In this document: positions 48,723-62,182 of the stretch, in pieces
Position numbering within the stretch: position 1 is the first letter of the stretch
How the letters are laid out: each line of letters begins with the position of its first letter
Assembly (NCBI GenBank): GCA_000499405.2
Contig: HG738137.1
Span: 11,386,621 to 11,450,620 of the forward strand
DNA: 64,000 nucleotides
Source: Onchocerca volvulus
Lineage: Eukaryota > Nematoda > Chromadorea > Rhabditida > Onchocercidae
Direction: 5' to 3'
Translations under genes and position numbers: made by a program
The notes under the pieces: generated by a model
Databases searched by the model: none
What the model saw: the letters and a program-made list of their open reading frames with translations, nothing else
Told to the model about the DNA's origin: nothing

Positions 48723-51700
48723 TTCTACTGAACAAATAAACCAATTCTTATTATTTACTATTTGATGCTTGAATGATTTCACTTCTACTACTATATTTCA
48801 TTAAAATATCATCAATTATTAAATGGAAATTTAATCAATAACAAATTATGCAACCAAATAAAACGAAGTATAGGATTTTTCTAATCAGAATTTTTGCTTA
48901 TGAGCATGTATTGTTCAAAAGTGAAAATGACAAATATTTGTCACATTTAACAAGACAACAGAACAAAAATTCAAAATTTTGCAAATTTCATAAAAAATCT
49001 GCTAAAGTTTCTAATTTGGAATGACGAATTAATTTTAATAGTAATGTTAAATGATAAGTTAATTGAATGAAATAAATTAAATGATAAAATAAATTTAATA
49101 ATAAATCACTTAAATGAAGAATTAATTTTAATAAATTAATTTTAGTAGTGACAATAATTTTAATAATTGTGGATTGTGAAATTCTTGAAATTATCCCTTT
49201 TCTTTCTTTCTCTAGCAATTGTTGTAGTTGAATCCATTTTCTGACTATATCGATGTAAAAATTGTTTACATATGTCTTTAAACGGTTTTGCAAAATTGTC
49301 CAATCTCATCATCACTCAATGATACAACCAACCATCTCAGAATCATCCTCACTATCACTAAATCCTTCTCTTTCTTTTTCATTCATTTTATACCGTTCCT
49401 CTCATTCTCTGGTTTCCTCTTTTTCTCTCCTACTCTTTTTAATGTTTAAGAAAGCTCACATTGTTAAATGATTAAAACTTGAAGGCATAATAAAAGGAAG
49501 AAGAGATGATGATGATGGGAAATTTATTCTATCCATGTTAAGTATTATCCGATTTCAACAATTTCAAGACTTTTTAACTCGCACTTATATAGCAGCAGTA
49601 GCAGCAATAGAAATGACAACAGCCATAGTAGTAATAGTAGCAAAAATTTTTATTGTCAATAATGAATTAATTAATCGAAACGAACTAACTAACTGAGTTA
49701 TCTGGCTAACTTAGACTAGCTCTAACTAAGCCAACATTTGTTCCTCTTTTCTTCATACATTTATTCATTTCTTATCTGGCTAACGAGAAGATCGTAAAGA
49801 TAGAAAATCCACACTTCAGTTTCTCACGCGCCACCGTATGCCTTCTTTTTTTTTTTAAGAAAGATATTTGAAAGAAGTAAAAAATGGAAATGATGAAAGA
49901 ATGAATATATCAATTTGCATGTGAGTTCTCTCGAATATTTATTACTATCCAAATGCAATGCGATATAAAATTCTGAAATTTCTGAAAAAGAACGAAGTTT
50001 TGAAATTCCTTTTTTTTTTTTTTGACTTTAAAAATTCATTTCAGAAATAATACGTTAATCAGTCAATATTTTCAGCTTTATTCATTACTTTTTCAATCAA
50101 TATTTGCATATTTTCAAAACGAATCAAACAATAATATTTATTTATAATGAGAGGCGGGAAAGATGAAAAGGGAGATATCTCAAATCACCGTACTTCTGCA
50201 ACCAATATGACTGTATAGTTTGTTCAGTTTTTTTCTTTTATTTAAAAAGTTTTCATTTTTTTTTTTTTTTTTTTTTGAATGCATAACAAAAAATAAAGAG
50301 TTTTGCTTATTGTTTACAGTTCAATTAAGTTCTTGGACATAAAATTAGACTAACAAACAAATTCATTTTTTGGAATGTATTGATTAATTTCAAACAATCT
50401 TGGAGATTATTTCCGAAACTTGAAACATTGATTATTTTCGCATTTCTGTATTCTCCTGCTTATAACTCCTTTTCCTTTGCTTTCTATAACTATTTCCATC
50501 AGTGTAATCACATTCAGAAAAGCTTTTAGCTATTGTAGAATCTGTAGTTTTTCCGGCACGAAGCCAAAAATCAATTAATTAAATTAATTAACATTTATTT
50601 GCTTATTCCAGAAAATGAATAATTTTTACAAATATTTCCATTTATTATTGATTTTACTGATGCAAATACTTGCTTTGCTGTACGGATTAATAGCCTTTGA
50701 ATGTATTACTACTAATTCATTAATTTCAATAAGTTTAATTTCAACGAAAAAAAAAAATACAATACACACACACACACACATACAAAAAGAAAAAGAAAAC
50801 AATTATCATAAAACAGCAAAAATTTATTGCAAACAAAAAGAAAAAAAAAAGTTGTGCCCATTTTCGTATGGATTAAATATGGATGCAAAAAAAAAAAAAA
50901 AAAAAGAATGAAATGATAAGCTATAAACTTATTGGATGTTACAAAATTATACTTTTAACAGCAAATAATATACCTAAACAGGTTAATGTTCCGGTAGGCA
51001 CTTTCTAATTTCAGATACTGAAAGGTAAAAAAAAACAAAAAAAAAAAAAGAAAAAAGAAACAAAGAAACCCGTTTTGTATGAAAACAACAAACTTTTACG
51101 GCCAAACCCAAAATTATACAAAATATCGAAAATTCGGGATAGATATATATAATCCCAACAAGAAATGGAAGACATGAAATTCCCGGTACAACAAAAAGTT
51201 TTAGCAATAGCATTTTTCAATTTATGCCATTTTTAATTTTGCATTATTTAGTCATCAACCATCGTTTCCCCTGCATTTTATATATTAAAAAAAAAAATGG
51301 AAATACATAGAACTGCATTTAGTAATGATTGTATTTAGAATCCAAAAATGAAATAACATTTAAAAAAACTGATAATTTGTGTCGAAATCTAATAAATGCT
51401 GGAAAGGATTTCATAAAATGTACGAAATTTTCTTCCAAAAATTAAAATTCTCTTTTCTGAATTATCTATATGAGCATTAAAAAAATTTTTAAGAAGTTAA
51501 CAGCAAAAGGCGGAATTAATTCCAAACTTTATTTTTTTTACAGGATGTGAGAAATGATGCTTAAAACAAAAGTTGAGTGTAAAGATGATAATTAGAAAAA
51601 TTTTTTCTTTTTTTTCATGAAACAATGAAGTGAAAATTAAATACTAAAAAAAAAAAAAAGTAAATAAATAAAAAATACTTGGGAAAAACAACCGAAAATT

Positions 51701-52089
51701 ACTAAAGCACCGCACATTTCCACTGAATGACAAATTATGATAGTGCCAATGATAACGATTACAATCTTCATCAGATCGCCAAATTAATTGATAATAACAA
51801 TATTGATAAATTATAATAAATTAAATTAAAACTATATAATCTTATCACATAACCGAAGAAAACGAAAAAAGATAAAAATTTTACATAAATTGAGGTTATA
51901 TTTTTCTTGCCGATATAAATGAAATTATCTTTCAATTGATAATATAACAATTGTTTTGAGCAATCATTTCCCTCATCCTACTCTTAACATTCATTGCAAA
52001 AATTATTTTCTTAGCAAAGTTCTTGGATTTAAAAAAAAAAAAAAAAGATGATTTTTTGTTTTTGTTTTTTTTTTTTTTTTTTTTTTTTG
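48723..52089. other. Intergenic DNA downstream of the Iroquois gene
   Basis: AT-rich, with CA (50763-50780) and AGC/AGT (about 49591-49640) microsatellites and homopolymers. A - strand open stretch at 50983-51220 gives a hydrophobic peptide ending in a poly-Phe run and is taken as chance or downstream transcribed sequence. No gene can be supported. Confidence 0.5.
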
Positions 52090-52095
52090 TTTATT
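52090..52095 (-). terminator. Poly(A) signal of the Iroquois gene
   Basis: TTTATT on the + strand reads AATAAA on the - strand, about 40 bases after the TAA stop at 52135. It is the first canonical signal after the stop and lies in an A-rich context. Assigned by position only. Confidence 0.55.
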
Positions 52096-52134
52096 TTTTG
52101 TTTTAAAGAAGAGGAAGAGAGGAAGAAATGATAA

Positions 52135-55100
52135 TTAATACAATGTATTTTCCCAGGATTTGTCGTTGCTTTTACTTCGTTTGTTATCATTCGGCGAATT
52201 TTCAACATCACAATCAATAGTGTTGTGATTGTTATTGTTACTATTATTATTTTTGTTGTTGTTGTTATTGTTGTTGTTGTTGTTGTTGTTGTTGTTATTG
52301 TTTGTTGTAATCGTTATCATTCTTTCATTAGTTGCCGATGTTGTTATTGTTGTTGTTGGTGATATTATGATAGGCATAATAGGACTTGCTGTTGTAGATT
52401 TTGGCGTTCGCCATTGTGGTATCGGTCCTAAAAAAAAAGATAAAAAAACAATTTTTCTTTTATCTTATAAAAATTTGTTTATTCATTTTAATAAAAATTA
52501 AAATAAAAAAGTAAAAATAATCAAAAGCAAAAGTACGCATAATTAGCACAAAATATTTATTTTCTCTTAGCAAATTTTGTCTGTACTATTTATTACATTA
52601 TTCGTTTATTTATTTCCATTTTTTTTTTTTTTTTTTTTTTTTATCAAATCATATTCACATATCTATTTAGCTTATTTGCTTATTTTTTGGATTTCTAACA
52701 TTTTCTTGTTTGCTCACATTTTTGATCTTAATTATTTTCCTATCGCTTATCTGTAATCATACTTATTTATTATATTTAATTAACTATTTCTCTGTTTTTT
52801 TTCCCCAATTTATTTGATTTCTTTTTCCTTAAATCTTCCAAATAGTATTTTACCGTCAACGAAAACAAAATAAGAAAAAACAATATTATGATATTGACAA
52901 CAATAACTTAAAACGGAATGAAAATAGTAATGTAAAATATAATATCGAAATAATGGAAATGGTAATTTGAAATATAATATCGAAACAACAAATCAATCAT
53001 ATTAATTATTCTCTCTCCAACTACTGCATCACATACTTCGGTTTTGTCAACAAATATAAATAGCATTTTATGAATATGAAATTTATTGCCACTAAAGTTT
53101 TATCTATCCTAGTTATCTGATATTTGAGACCAAGAAATTTGAAAATTTAACTATTCGAATACTCATACAGCTTCCAAGAAATAATAATTCTGATTTTTAA
53201 ACAAAAAAAAACGAATCAAGAAATGAATTGAAGAAGTTTAAAATATCACTTATAAAAATGGATAAATCGATTATTTCCGATAGAAAGTTCTAGTACCTCG
53301 TTATGAGAATTTTAATATCCGGTATTGAAAAATCAATCTTATAAACACTAATCAATAAAGTAAAAAATGAACGACAAAAAAATCATAGGTATAATCTACC
53401 GGGACTATTACCATAGGTCTAATCAATCGATGATAATTATCAATATCAGATTACTGTCGTTGATTTAATTTATTAAATATCCGTTTTTAACGAGCTGTCA
53501 GATGAATTGAATTCTTGTTATATCAGAATCATACTATTGGATGATTTTCTTCCCTCATTCTTTCCAGCATTATCACTTATCATTGTCTATATTGAAATTT
53601 GTAGTCTTTACATTCTTTTTTTTTTCTTTTTTTTTTTTCATCTTGTTAATTAATAAGCTCGAGATTTCGATCAAATAGTTTTTTAAAAGAGACCCTTTTC
53701 AACATAGTCTTTGTCCTTAAATGATAAATCGTTTAGTTTTTGAGTTAGAATTTTGTTTTCAATTACTATTAGCATTTGAAATGAAATAATTTTTGCTTCT
53801 GTTGATATAATAAACATTGATAACTATGTACCTGTATAGGTGTTGTAAATGTACACACAAACGTATAGGAATATTAGAATGTGACATATGCTCCAAGGAC
53901 ATGAACATTTGTGGAAACTTTCCCCTTTTCTCAAAGGTAATCGAGAGATACATCAACGAAACCCACCTGTCTTCTTCTTTTATCACGGAAAACTTCATTA
54001 TCAATTTTACTGATTGAAATTCATTAACTTCCATTTGAGAGAGAAAGAGAGAGAGAGAGAGAAAAAGTAATCATAATAATAATAATAATAATCATAATCT
54101 GTCATTCCTCAAATCATTGTCAACTTCGACAAAACTGATACATACACAAACGGATTCAATGTCAAACATGATGATGACAAACGGATAAATCGCAGAAATG
54201 TCAAATATATGGATAGAAAGGACAAAATGAGAAATAATATTTACATTTTATAAATTCTTCTAACTCATTAACGTATAATAATTAATTAATTAAGATTTGA
54301 GATAGAAGGATTTTGAAAATTGATTAGGAGAAGTAAAATTTAGTCATGAGAATCGTTTAATTTCTACATCAAATATTTCAATGTTTAGATTATTCCCTAA
54401 TAAGAATAACTTTGTAACAAAAGAATCCCTCTCATTTATCATTTATCAATTATCAATTGAAGGAGCAAATTACGGGTAAGTAAAGAGTGGTATGAAGAGA
54501 CGTGTTTTGACAACACACTTGTTGCGGGGGTATAGTATTAATCATGATTACAACAATAGTAATAAAGATAAGAATAACGAAATGATAAGAATGATAACGG
54601 ATTAATTCATTCATCTGTATCACTAATTATATTATAGTAGTTGTCAGTTTGTGCGCTGTTTACAACTTCATTTACACTAATGATACTAAAATGAGGAAAT
54701 ATCAATGTTGACCTGAATTATCACGAATTGAATTTTGGTTACTGTTTATCAATGTATACAAATACATTATTATCTCTTTATCACTATCATCACATGTGCA
54801 TTCATCTGTTAACAATAGTGATAATCATAAAGATGACAAAGATATAGCGACATATTTCTAATTTTATAATCTAATAATCATAAAATAAAGTCATGAAATT
54901 TAATCATACAATAAAGTCATGAAATTTAATCGTACATTACATTTAAAATTTCATTTTTCAATTTTTTAAATAATTTTAATTAGCAAAGATAGATATTGGA
55001 AGGAAAAGAACAAAGTTTTTCTTAAAGAAAATGATACGAATTTTGATAATTTTGAAATAAAATAATTAAATACAAAATTTTTATTCAATTTAACTATTGT

Positions 55101-57353
55101 CTACCAAAAAAAAAAAAAAGAAATTCATTTGAATTAACATTTGTCTAAATAACGAATAGTTTGAAAAATTTTTTTTTTTTTTTTTTTTTAAATTGAGAAA
55201 ATTTTTTTGATAAAAATTCATAATTTTAGTTGTTGCTTCTTTTTTTTTTTTTTTTTCTATTCTTTTATCAAACCATTTTTTTCTTTTCAATCCCTTTTTA
55301 AAATTATTTCATTTTCAGCATATTATTTGAAAATAAAAAGGAAAAAAAAGGGTGGGGGGGAGGGGGGAAAAAAAACGGTAATTGTATTTATTACGAATGG
55401 ACTTTCTTGTACTTCCCAATTTTTCATATCACTTCCCCCCCCTTTTATCAGTTAATTCAAACAATAATGCTGAATCAACAGTGATAGCCTGTACCGGGCG
55501 ATTTGATAGGCTGCTAATGAAGCGAATTTTTGTTGACATTTGCGATTTAATAATAATTATAATGCCCAATGCAAATTATGTAACAAAAATCTCTCAATTA
55601 CATCGATATTTCAGATTGTATCAATGTTTTTGCCAATCTTTTTTTTTTTCTCCCCACTTTTCCTCTTTCCCGATTACAACATAAACATCATATTTTGAAG
55701 TATTTGTATAAACTTACACACACACAAAAAAAAAAAAAACATTCACCCTATTTTTGATCTTTCGCTTTTTCAATTTTTAATGTAATCATCATTAATAAGA
55801 GATCAAAGATCATTTCCTATACATTGATAACTATTAGGAAAATTAATTTAAATTATCAATTGATTAAATCATTTTAGATACAACTTTATTTCTAACCTAA
55901 GATAAATTGCATTCGCAGTTTGTTTAATACTTTGTGCGAATATAATTTTATCGTGTCGTATGATCAATTCGATTTCTAAGTCTTTCAGAATTACCGTATT
56001 TGGCATAAAATTTTTGCAAAATAATTGCTATCATTAATTTGACATTCAAATTATACTCATCTCATCAACATCAATAATACCTTCTAATACAAAATGGGAA
56101 ATGAAATTTTAGAAGCAGAAAATTTCGAATAATTTAACTAAATGGTATAGAAATAATTTATGAAAAAAAAAAAAAAATTCTGCAAAAACTTCTAAATTAA
56201 TTATATAAATTGCTAATTTTTAAAATATTACAGCAGAAATTTGTAACAAAAATACAAATATTATTTATTTATTATCGAGAATAGGAAAAAAAAAAATTAA
56301 CTAACCATTAGATTGTGCTGTACTGGATGGTGGAGTTGATAAATGTGTGGCAGATATCGGATGATGATGTGATGGTACTCCTGGCATCATGGTACCCATA
56401 AACATCGGATTAAAGAGCATAGGTGGTCGAATTTGGCTTGCTTGGGCCATCATCGTTAGCAACTCGGGCCTAGAAAATGGCATTCGAACAGCCATAGCCA
56501 TTGCTAATTGTTGTTGTTGCCAGGGATGAAATTGCAGGAAAGGTTGAGGAATTTGACCATTTACACCGGTAATAGCAGATACACTCGGAGGTAGCAATGG
56601 TGGTGGTGGTGGTGGTGGTGGTAGAAGTGGTGGTGGTGCTGATGGAACGGTACCAACCATCGATGAACCAATATCAGCGGAATCTGAAGGAGGTATTGAA
56701 TCTCGACCATCACCCCATGATTTGCGATCAGCTGATGTTGATGCTCGTTCACGATCATCTTTACTACCGCTACTACTATTTGCATCAGTTGTACTACTCG
56801 ATAATGTTTCGGCGATAGACCAAATTTTCGTTTTCCTTGGTGTTGATACGGTAGATGTTGATGATTTCAGTAGATTAGCATCAGCATTTGTTTCCGTACA
56901 TTGCGGTGGTGTTAGCGATTTTAAGTTCAAATCACCGGATGGATCTGAAGAAGTTTTTTTTTTTTTTCTTGCAAAAATTATCAAGAAAATATCATTCAAA
57001 CAATAATACACAAATGGATTAATTCGATAATAACAATGTTAATTTACATTTTGAATGTAATTTTTCTTATATTTTCAATAACAATCAATAATTTGACATT
57101 TTTTCTTTTTTTTTTTTTTTTTTTTTGAAGATTTTCGCGCTAATTTACCTTGTTCACTGGAATCATTAATTACTACAGAAATATCACCATCAGAAGCACT
57201 ACTACACGGTCGATCGGAATGATTTTGCTCCGATGATGCATCAATATCACCCAAATCATCATCATCATCTTCACCTGGTCGATTACGTGGTGACCATGTC
57301 ATCTTGTTTTCCTTCTTTAATCGTCGACGAGCATTCGCAAACCATGTTGAAAC
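52135..57353 (-). CDS. irx-1: Iroquois-class TALE homeobox protein, 3' part (partial)
   Basis: DNA-binding transcription factor acting in the nucleus in patterning. Three - strand exons are visible: 57353-57149, 56944-56306 and 52427-52135 (TAA). They join in phase to give 378 residues of the C-terminal part. The first opens inside the homeodomain with [18 protein letters not shown], the recognition helix with alanine at position 50 that marks Iroquois proteins. An acidic stretch ([11 protein letters not shown]) follows. The second has a KIWSIAET motif also seen in animal Irx proteins, a run of eight prolines, QQQQ, and a Met/Pro-rich segment. The last ends in a poly-Asn tract and [13 protein letters not shown]. 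The rest of the homeodomain and the N-terminus must lie beyond 64000, so the preceding intron exceeds 6.6 kb. It converges with the RhoGEF gene. C. elegans irx-1 is the likely counterpart. Confidence 0.95.
52229..52300. repeat. (GTT)n / (AAC)n repeat encoding poly-asparagine
   Basis: An AAC/AAT triplet array on the - strand, inside the last Iroquois exon. It encodes about 16 Asn in a row, then Asn interrupted by Lys, Ser and His. As a coding microsatellite it is likely to vary in length between individuals without breaking the frame. Confidence 0.9.
53840..53936 (+). other. Exon-like segment with Cys pairs inside the Iroquois intron
   Basis: Bounded by acceptor-like CTGTATAG and donor-like AAAG|GTAATC, it reads [20 protein letters not shown], then CGNFPLFSK. 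The two C-x2-C pairs hint at a zinc-binding unit. The - strand is also open (53759-54034, 91 codons, with [17 protein letters not shown]), so the coding strand, if any, is unclear. No partner exons were found. Confidence 0.2.
54036..54097. repeat. (GA)n and (AAT)n microsatellites
   Basis: A GAGA run at about 54036-54064, then AAT triplets at about 54071-54097, within the Iroquois intron. Confidence 0.85.
54883..54936. repeat. 27-base direct duplication
   Basis: AATAAAGTCATGAAATTTAA occurs twice in tandem, followed by TCATAC in the first copy and TCGTAC in the second. Confidence 0.75.
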
Positions 57354-57786
57354 CTGAAATTAATTAATTAATATTAAATTTTCGTTACTTTCCTCCTTAA
57401 TTATTCAATTATTCATTTAGTAGTTTTTTATTTGATCAATCATCATACATTTTGTATTTTCTCTTGTTTAATTATTAAATTATCCATCCAACAATTATAT
57501 TTGATTTATCAATCATTTACTTATTTATCAATTCATTTTATTCATTATTAATTCTATTTAAATTTTCCATCACTTATTTTAATTAATTCTTTTACGATTA
57601 TTTTTAAATTTATTACATCCATTTAAATTCAAATATTTTGCCGATCATTGATTAAAATAAAATAAATTGGCAGTTGAAAATTTTAAATAATTTAAGTTTT
57701 AAATAATGTGAATGTTCACAAAATTACTCAATAATTGCTGAACAAAATCGTATATTTATTTATCACAGTAAATTTTCATCCCCCTC

Positions 57787-57788
57787 CC

Positions 57789-57819
<31 letters not shown>

Positions 57820-57832
57820 AAAAAAAAATTTA

Positions 57833-57877
<45 letters not shown>
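57787..57877. repeat. Two long poly-A tracts
   Basis: Two A runs, each over 25 bases, separated by GGAAAAAAAATTTAAAATT-type sequence, in the first visible Iroquois intron. Their length is typical of unstable homopolymers, and the exact base count may not be reliable. Confidence 0.9.
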
Positions 57878-57878
<1 letters not shown>

Positions 57879-59327
57879 CGTAAAAACTTGAACTTTAACT
57901 GATAAATACGGCTAAATGATAAAGAACAATCATTGATCATATTTTTTTATTTTTTTTCATTTTTTCATTTTTTTTTTTTTGACAATGTTTGTTCATAGCA
58001 AAAAAAAAAAAAAGATGATATATTTTACAAATATCTTTTTTTGTAAGAAAAGTAAGTGTAATACTTGAATTCTAATTTTTCAAAAATGTTTACTTTTTTA
58101 CAATTACAATATTTTTTTTTTCATTCATATTGTAAAGATATTAAAGTGACAATGATCAATTTATGATAAAATGTAAACTGAAAAAAAGTGAAGAAAATTA
58201 AGTTGCGATAGTTAACCTCTCAACGATAGAAAATTGTTACTAATTGTTCCCTATCATCAATTATCAAACAACCTGATAATTTCAACTTAACTTTTGTCTT
58301 ACTAAATGTAATTGAAATAACTTTTTCACATTTCACTACAAGTTACAAATTCAGATTTTTATCTTTGTCCTTCGTTTAAAAATAAAATTAATTTTGAAAA
58401 ATTTTATCGAATTTTATTTTCATATTATTTTGCTTAAAATTTTTAATATTGTAAATTTGGTAGATAAGAAGGGAGAAGATGAATATGAGAAGAGAAAAAT
58501 GGAAATTATAAAAGATTATTTTTCGGGATGAAATATTGCTGGATATTATTAGTGATGACATATCTGTTTTCGGGAAAATATCCACCTGTCAGATAGATAT
58601 TTGAAGATGAAAAAGGCTTGTTTAGAAAATAAACCTATTTAAGATATGCTTAAAATTTAACTAGCAACCAAAATTTAATAGAAAATGTTCCCTTCTTAAC
58701 TCAATTTACAACAATTCGTTTCTATGTTCAAAAATAAGTAAGTTTAAAAGTTAAACGAATGATAAGTTTAGAAGTTTTCTCTTCTGTGAATTTAAATTCA
58801 AAAAAAAAAAAAACGCAATTTTCCTATATAATCTTGAATTAAAAAAAAAAAAATTTATCATAAATTAAAATAGAGTTTAAAAGATTTATGCCAAAATATC
58901 TTTTAAAAAAGTCTTACAGTCAAAAGTTTCCTAGCATCTCTTATTAGATCAATTCTAGATTAATTGATTGAAGGCAAGTTAAATTCATAATTTTTGATTC
59001 AATTAAATTTATTCAAATCAATAATACTTCTATTGTATGATACGGGTTTATAAAGAAACATAAAACCATGGTACGGTAGATTAAAAGTCATAAGAGACTA
59101 AACAAAAATTTTATTATTTATAAAACAAAATGAATGAAATCAGTAAAATTATTCATTTAGATCATTTAAATAAATTTTAACTCAATTATTTATTGAATTT
59201 AAAGATCAAACAAAACTAATTTTAGAAACAAAATAAAGATATAAAAATTTGAAATTCCGCAATATTAGCCTTTTTTTCCTGATTTTTATCATTTGAATTT
59301 GTTGTTAAATGAGAAAGAGAGAAATAA

Positions 59328-59640
59328 TTGAATCATTTCTTGGGATTGTTATCAGGTAAATCAATCGTTCACCTGTCGCATTCGGTTTTTACCTCTCTCT
59401 TTTACCCTTTTTTTTTTTTTTTTTCCTCATTTCCCGAAGAAATCATCATCAATGTAATGAAGCATATTACAATCAATCCCATTAACGAATCCCTATTTCC
59501 ATCCATTTCTTATGGCTCACAAATGACGCAATTAATGATTTGATTGTTGTCAAGCCTAGGCTGTAAAATTTTTAAATGTGCCAAGCATATGCTAATAATT
59601 ATCATTCATTAGCAGCAGCATTACATAAATCTTATTAGCT
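59328..59640. promoter_or_regulatory. Possible intronic cis-regulatory segment
   Basis: CAGGT and CACCTG E-box-like words near 59353-59378 are followed, after a T run, by the CCTAGG palindrome and by ATGCTAATAATTATCATTCATTAGC and TTAGCTAAT words (59590-59640). The cluster is denser in TAAT cores and G/C than the intron around it. Iroquois genes commonly carry regulatory DNA in introns and flanks. This assignment is inference. Confidence 0.2.
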
Positions 59641-62087
59641 AATTTTTACTCAAAATTAGAATGGAAAAAATTATAAAAAATAAAATTAAAATGTTAAGAT
59701 GAACCTTAAGTGAAAATTGAGATGAATTAAGATTAAGTATACTAAAATCAATTAGAATTAAGATGTTTAGTAGTATAACTAGAAATATTAAGATTTTAAG
59801 TATAATTCGTTCAATCAGTCAATTATTTGAATTAAATTTATTTAAGTTAAAAAAAAAGTATATTATGAATGATTGGGAGAGAATAATTTGCAAAAGATTT
59901 GAAGTTATCAGTAATATTGGAAAATGAGCATTTGATTATCAGATTACTGGACAAGATTATCGATTGTCAAATTACTGGATAAGAGGGATAGTTAAAAAAT
60001 TTGGCTTATCAAAATCATTACTAATCTACTTTGTTAATCGGAATATGACAAATTAGATATTTTGTCTTTCAATTTTCTTGAAAAAATGTAAATTAAATTT
60101 ACTGAAGAATAAGTTATCGTACAAGATTTCAAAATTTAATAATACTTATGATAGAACAAAAAAAAAAGACGAAAAAATTAAATCAATTTGAATTTTTGAA
60201 ATTATAAGTTGGTAAAATGTACAGGTTAATTACAGATGAACAATTATACCTTGAATTAATCAGATTAAAAATAATCCTTTGATCTATACATATATTTAAG
60301 TATCATTTATTTTTTCAATTGAAAATTTGAAATTTAATTTTTTCATTTCTTTGTCTTCATTTCCGCAAATTCGTATTTTTTTTTTTTTTAAGTGCATATA
60401 ATCAATTGGTTATTTCAAAAAAGATCGAAATTATGATCGTTTAAAAAAAAAAAAAAAAAAATTGAAGCAAAAGCAATAAAATGTTTTAATAGATATTATC
60501 GCTAAAAAGAAGAATGAATGAATAAAATGTAATGAACGGATCATTAACTGATAATTTCAAATGCAAAAACTTTAATGTATCATTAACGGTAATTCTATTT
60601 TATGATACAATTAGTAATTCATTAAAAATTAATTGGGAAACTCAAATATATCATTTAATTACAGCAACAAGTATCAGTTAGTAATAACAATAGTGATAGT
60701 GATGTTAATTGTAGGAGAAATTAAATATTTTTTACAAATATAATTTATTTTGAAACCAAAAAAAAAACAAATGATAGTTATACGATTCAATTTAAATGTA
60801 AGAAAAAAGAATGATCAATAAAATTTATGGAAAAAATTGATTTTTAAGATTATTGGAATTTAAATTTTCGAAAAAAATTAAAATATAACCAAATGTAGTG
60901 AATATTAAAATTCGAATTTATTTCGAATTACAAAAAAAAAAGAAAAAAACTTCTTAAAATTATAAAAAAATATTGATTGATTATTACTACGTCAATATTA
61001 TCATTTCTCATTGAATATCATTTAATTTAAACGAACTTTTTTTTCTTCCATCAAAAATTTTTTTGAAGTAATTATAAAATAATTAAGTCTAATAATTTAA
61101 TTATATATTTTCCTAATTAAATTTATATTATTGTCAACATCTGGAAATAATTTTACCTAATTGTATGTGATAAAAAGATAAAAAAAGTGAAATAAAAATT
61201 TTTAAATGAAATAAGTCATCGTTTTTTTTCTTTCTCTTAGATACCGCAAATATAATTTAACGATCTTTTTTTTCATACCTTTTGTTAATTAATTATTATC
61301 ATCCTCCTTGTTTGCAAAATTAACCACCCTTCTTGGCCCCCCCTCGTTATTTCCAAAATTTCCTTTCATCTTACCGCTTGTTAACAATTTACATCAAATT
61401 TTCATCTTCCTCTTCTTCCACTTTTTTTTTTCTTCTCTTCTTTTTCAAACTTGAGAATTACAAGCTTTATATCATTCTTTACATTACAGCTAACTAATAA
61501 CTGACACAATGAATTTAAATTACCGTAATATACTTCAAACGAGAAAAAGTTGGCAGGTTTTTTTTTTTCTTCCAAAATTTTCAATTAATTAAATAAATTA
61601 ATAATCTTCCCGTTATTTCATGCAATTTTAAGTTCATTTCTGAAAAAGAATGGAATAATCGAAATAAATTTTGAAAAATTTGAAAGAAAAAAAAAAAAAG
61701 AAAATAAATCGTAATGATATTCATCAAGAAGTTGTTCGATTACAGAATGAAAGTCAATGATGACAGATTAAGTTTTTGTTGTTGTTTGAAATCATTGTTT
61801 GAGAGAATTTTGACATTTAATGGTTGGATAAAAGAAAGAAATCAAAAAAGATACCACAACTAATATTTATGTAATTAATAAGTAGGAAGAAAGAATTAAT
61901 GAGTAACACTTAATGAATCCTAATTAAGTTGGATAAAATAGCACATATTATCCTCTTCTATAATCTTACCCGAAAATTCGCAATTTATTGAAGATTCGCT
62001 AACATAAAGGAAAAACAATATCAAACAGATGGATAAATGAAAAAGTTGGAGAGCTATTGGATGGACAAAATTTCGCATGAAATTCTG

Positions 62088-62182
62088 GTTAGTTTCTGGT
62101 ACCTAGGTCAAGTTAGTTTCTCGTACTAGGTCAAGTTAGTTTCTGGTATTTAGGTCAAGTTAGTTCCTGATTCTTCGGTCAA
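62088..62182. repeat. 24-base tandem repeat, four units
   Basis: Units at 62088, 62112, 62135 and 62159 follow GTTAGTTTCTGGTA, then CTAGGTCAA. The second is one base shorter and the fourth more diverged. A fifth fragment (ATTAGTT) follows. GTTAGTTTC resembles the donor GTTAGT, but no exon is adjacent. Confidence 0.9.

Larger units (their letters stand above)
52428..56305 (-). other. Iroquois intron between the last two exons
   Basis: A 3.9 kb intron (donor GTTAGT at 56305, acceptor TTTTTTTTAG at 52428). It holds a Cys-rich exon-like segment on the opposite strand (53840-53936), GA and AAT microsatellites (54036-54097), a 27-base duplication (54883-54936) and a G-run/C-run pair (55350-55443). 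The rest is AT-rich and shows nothing recognisable. Confidence 0.8.

Noticed and set aside
48988..49293. - strand 101-codon frame rich in Leu/Ile
   Set aside because: Built from repeated TTAATTTTA-type words; repeat-driven, with no splice context.
50983..51220. Two overlapping - strand hydrophobic frames
   Set aside because: Both end in poly-Phe from an A run, and neither has a splice partner. A membrane protein cannot be supported.
55382..55684. + strand 100-codon frame in the Iroquois intron
   Set aside because: Starts without ATG and runs through the C-run and T-runs; no splice sites match a gene model.
56561..57006. Other-frame and + strand ORFs over 56561-57006 (His-rich and Val-rich)
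   Set aside because: Shadows of the Iroquois exon and its proline-codon repeat.
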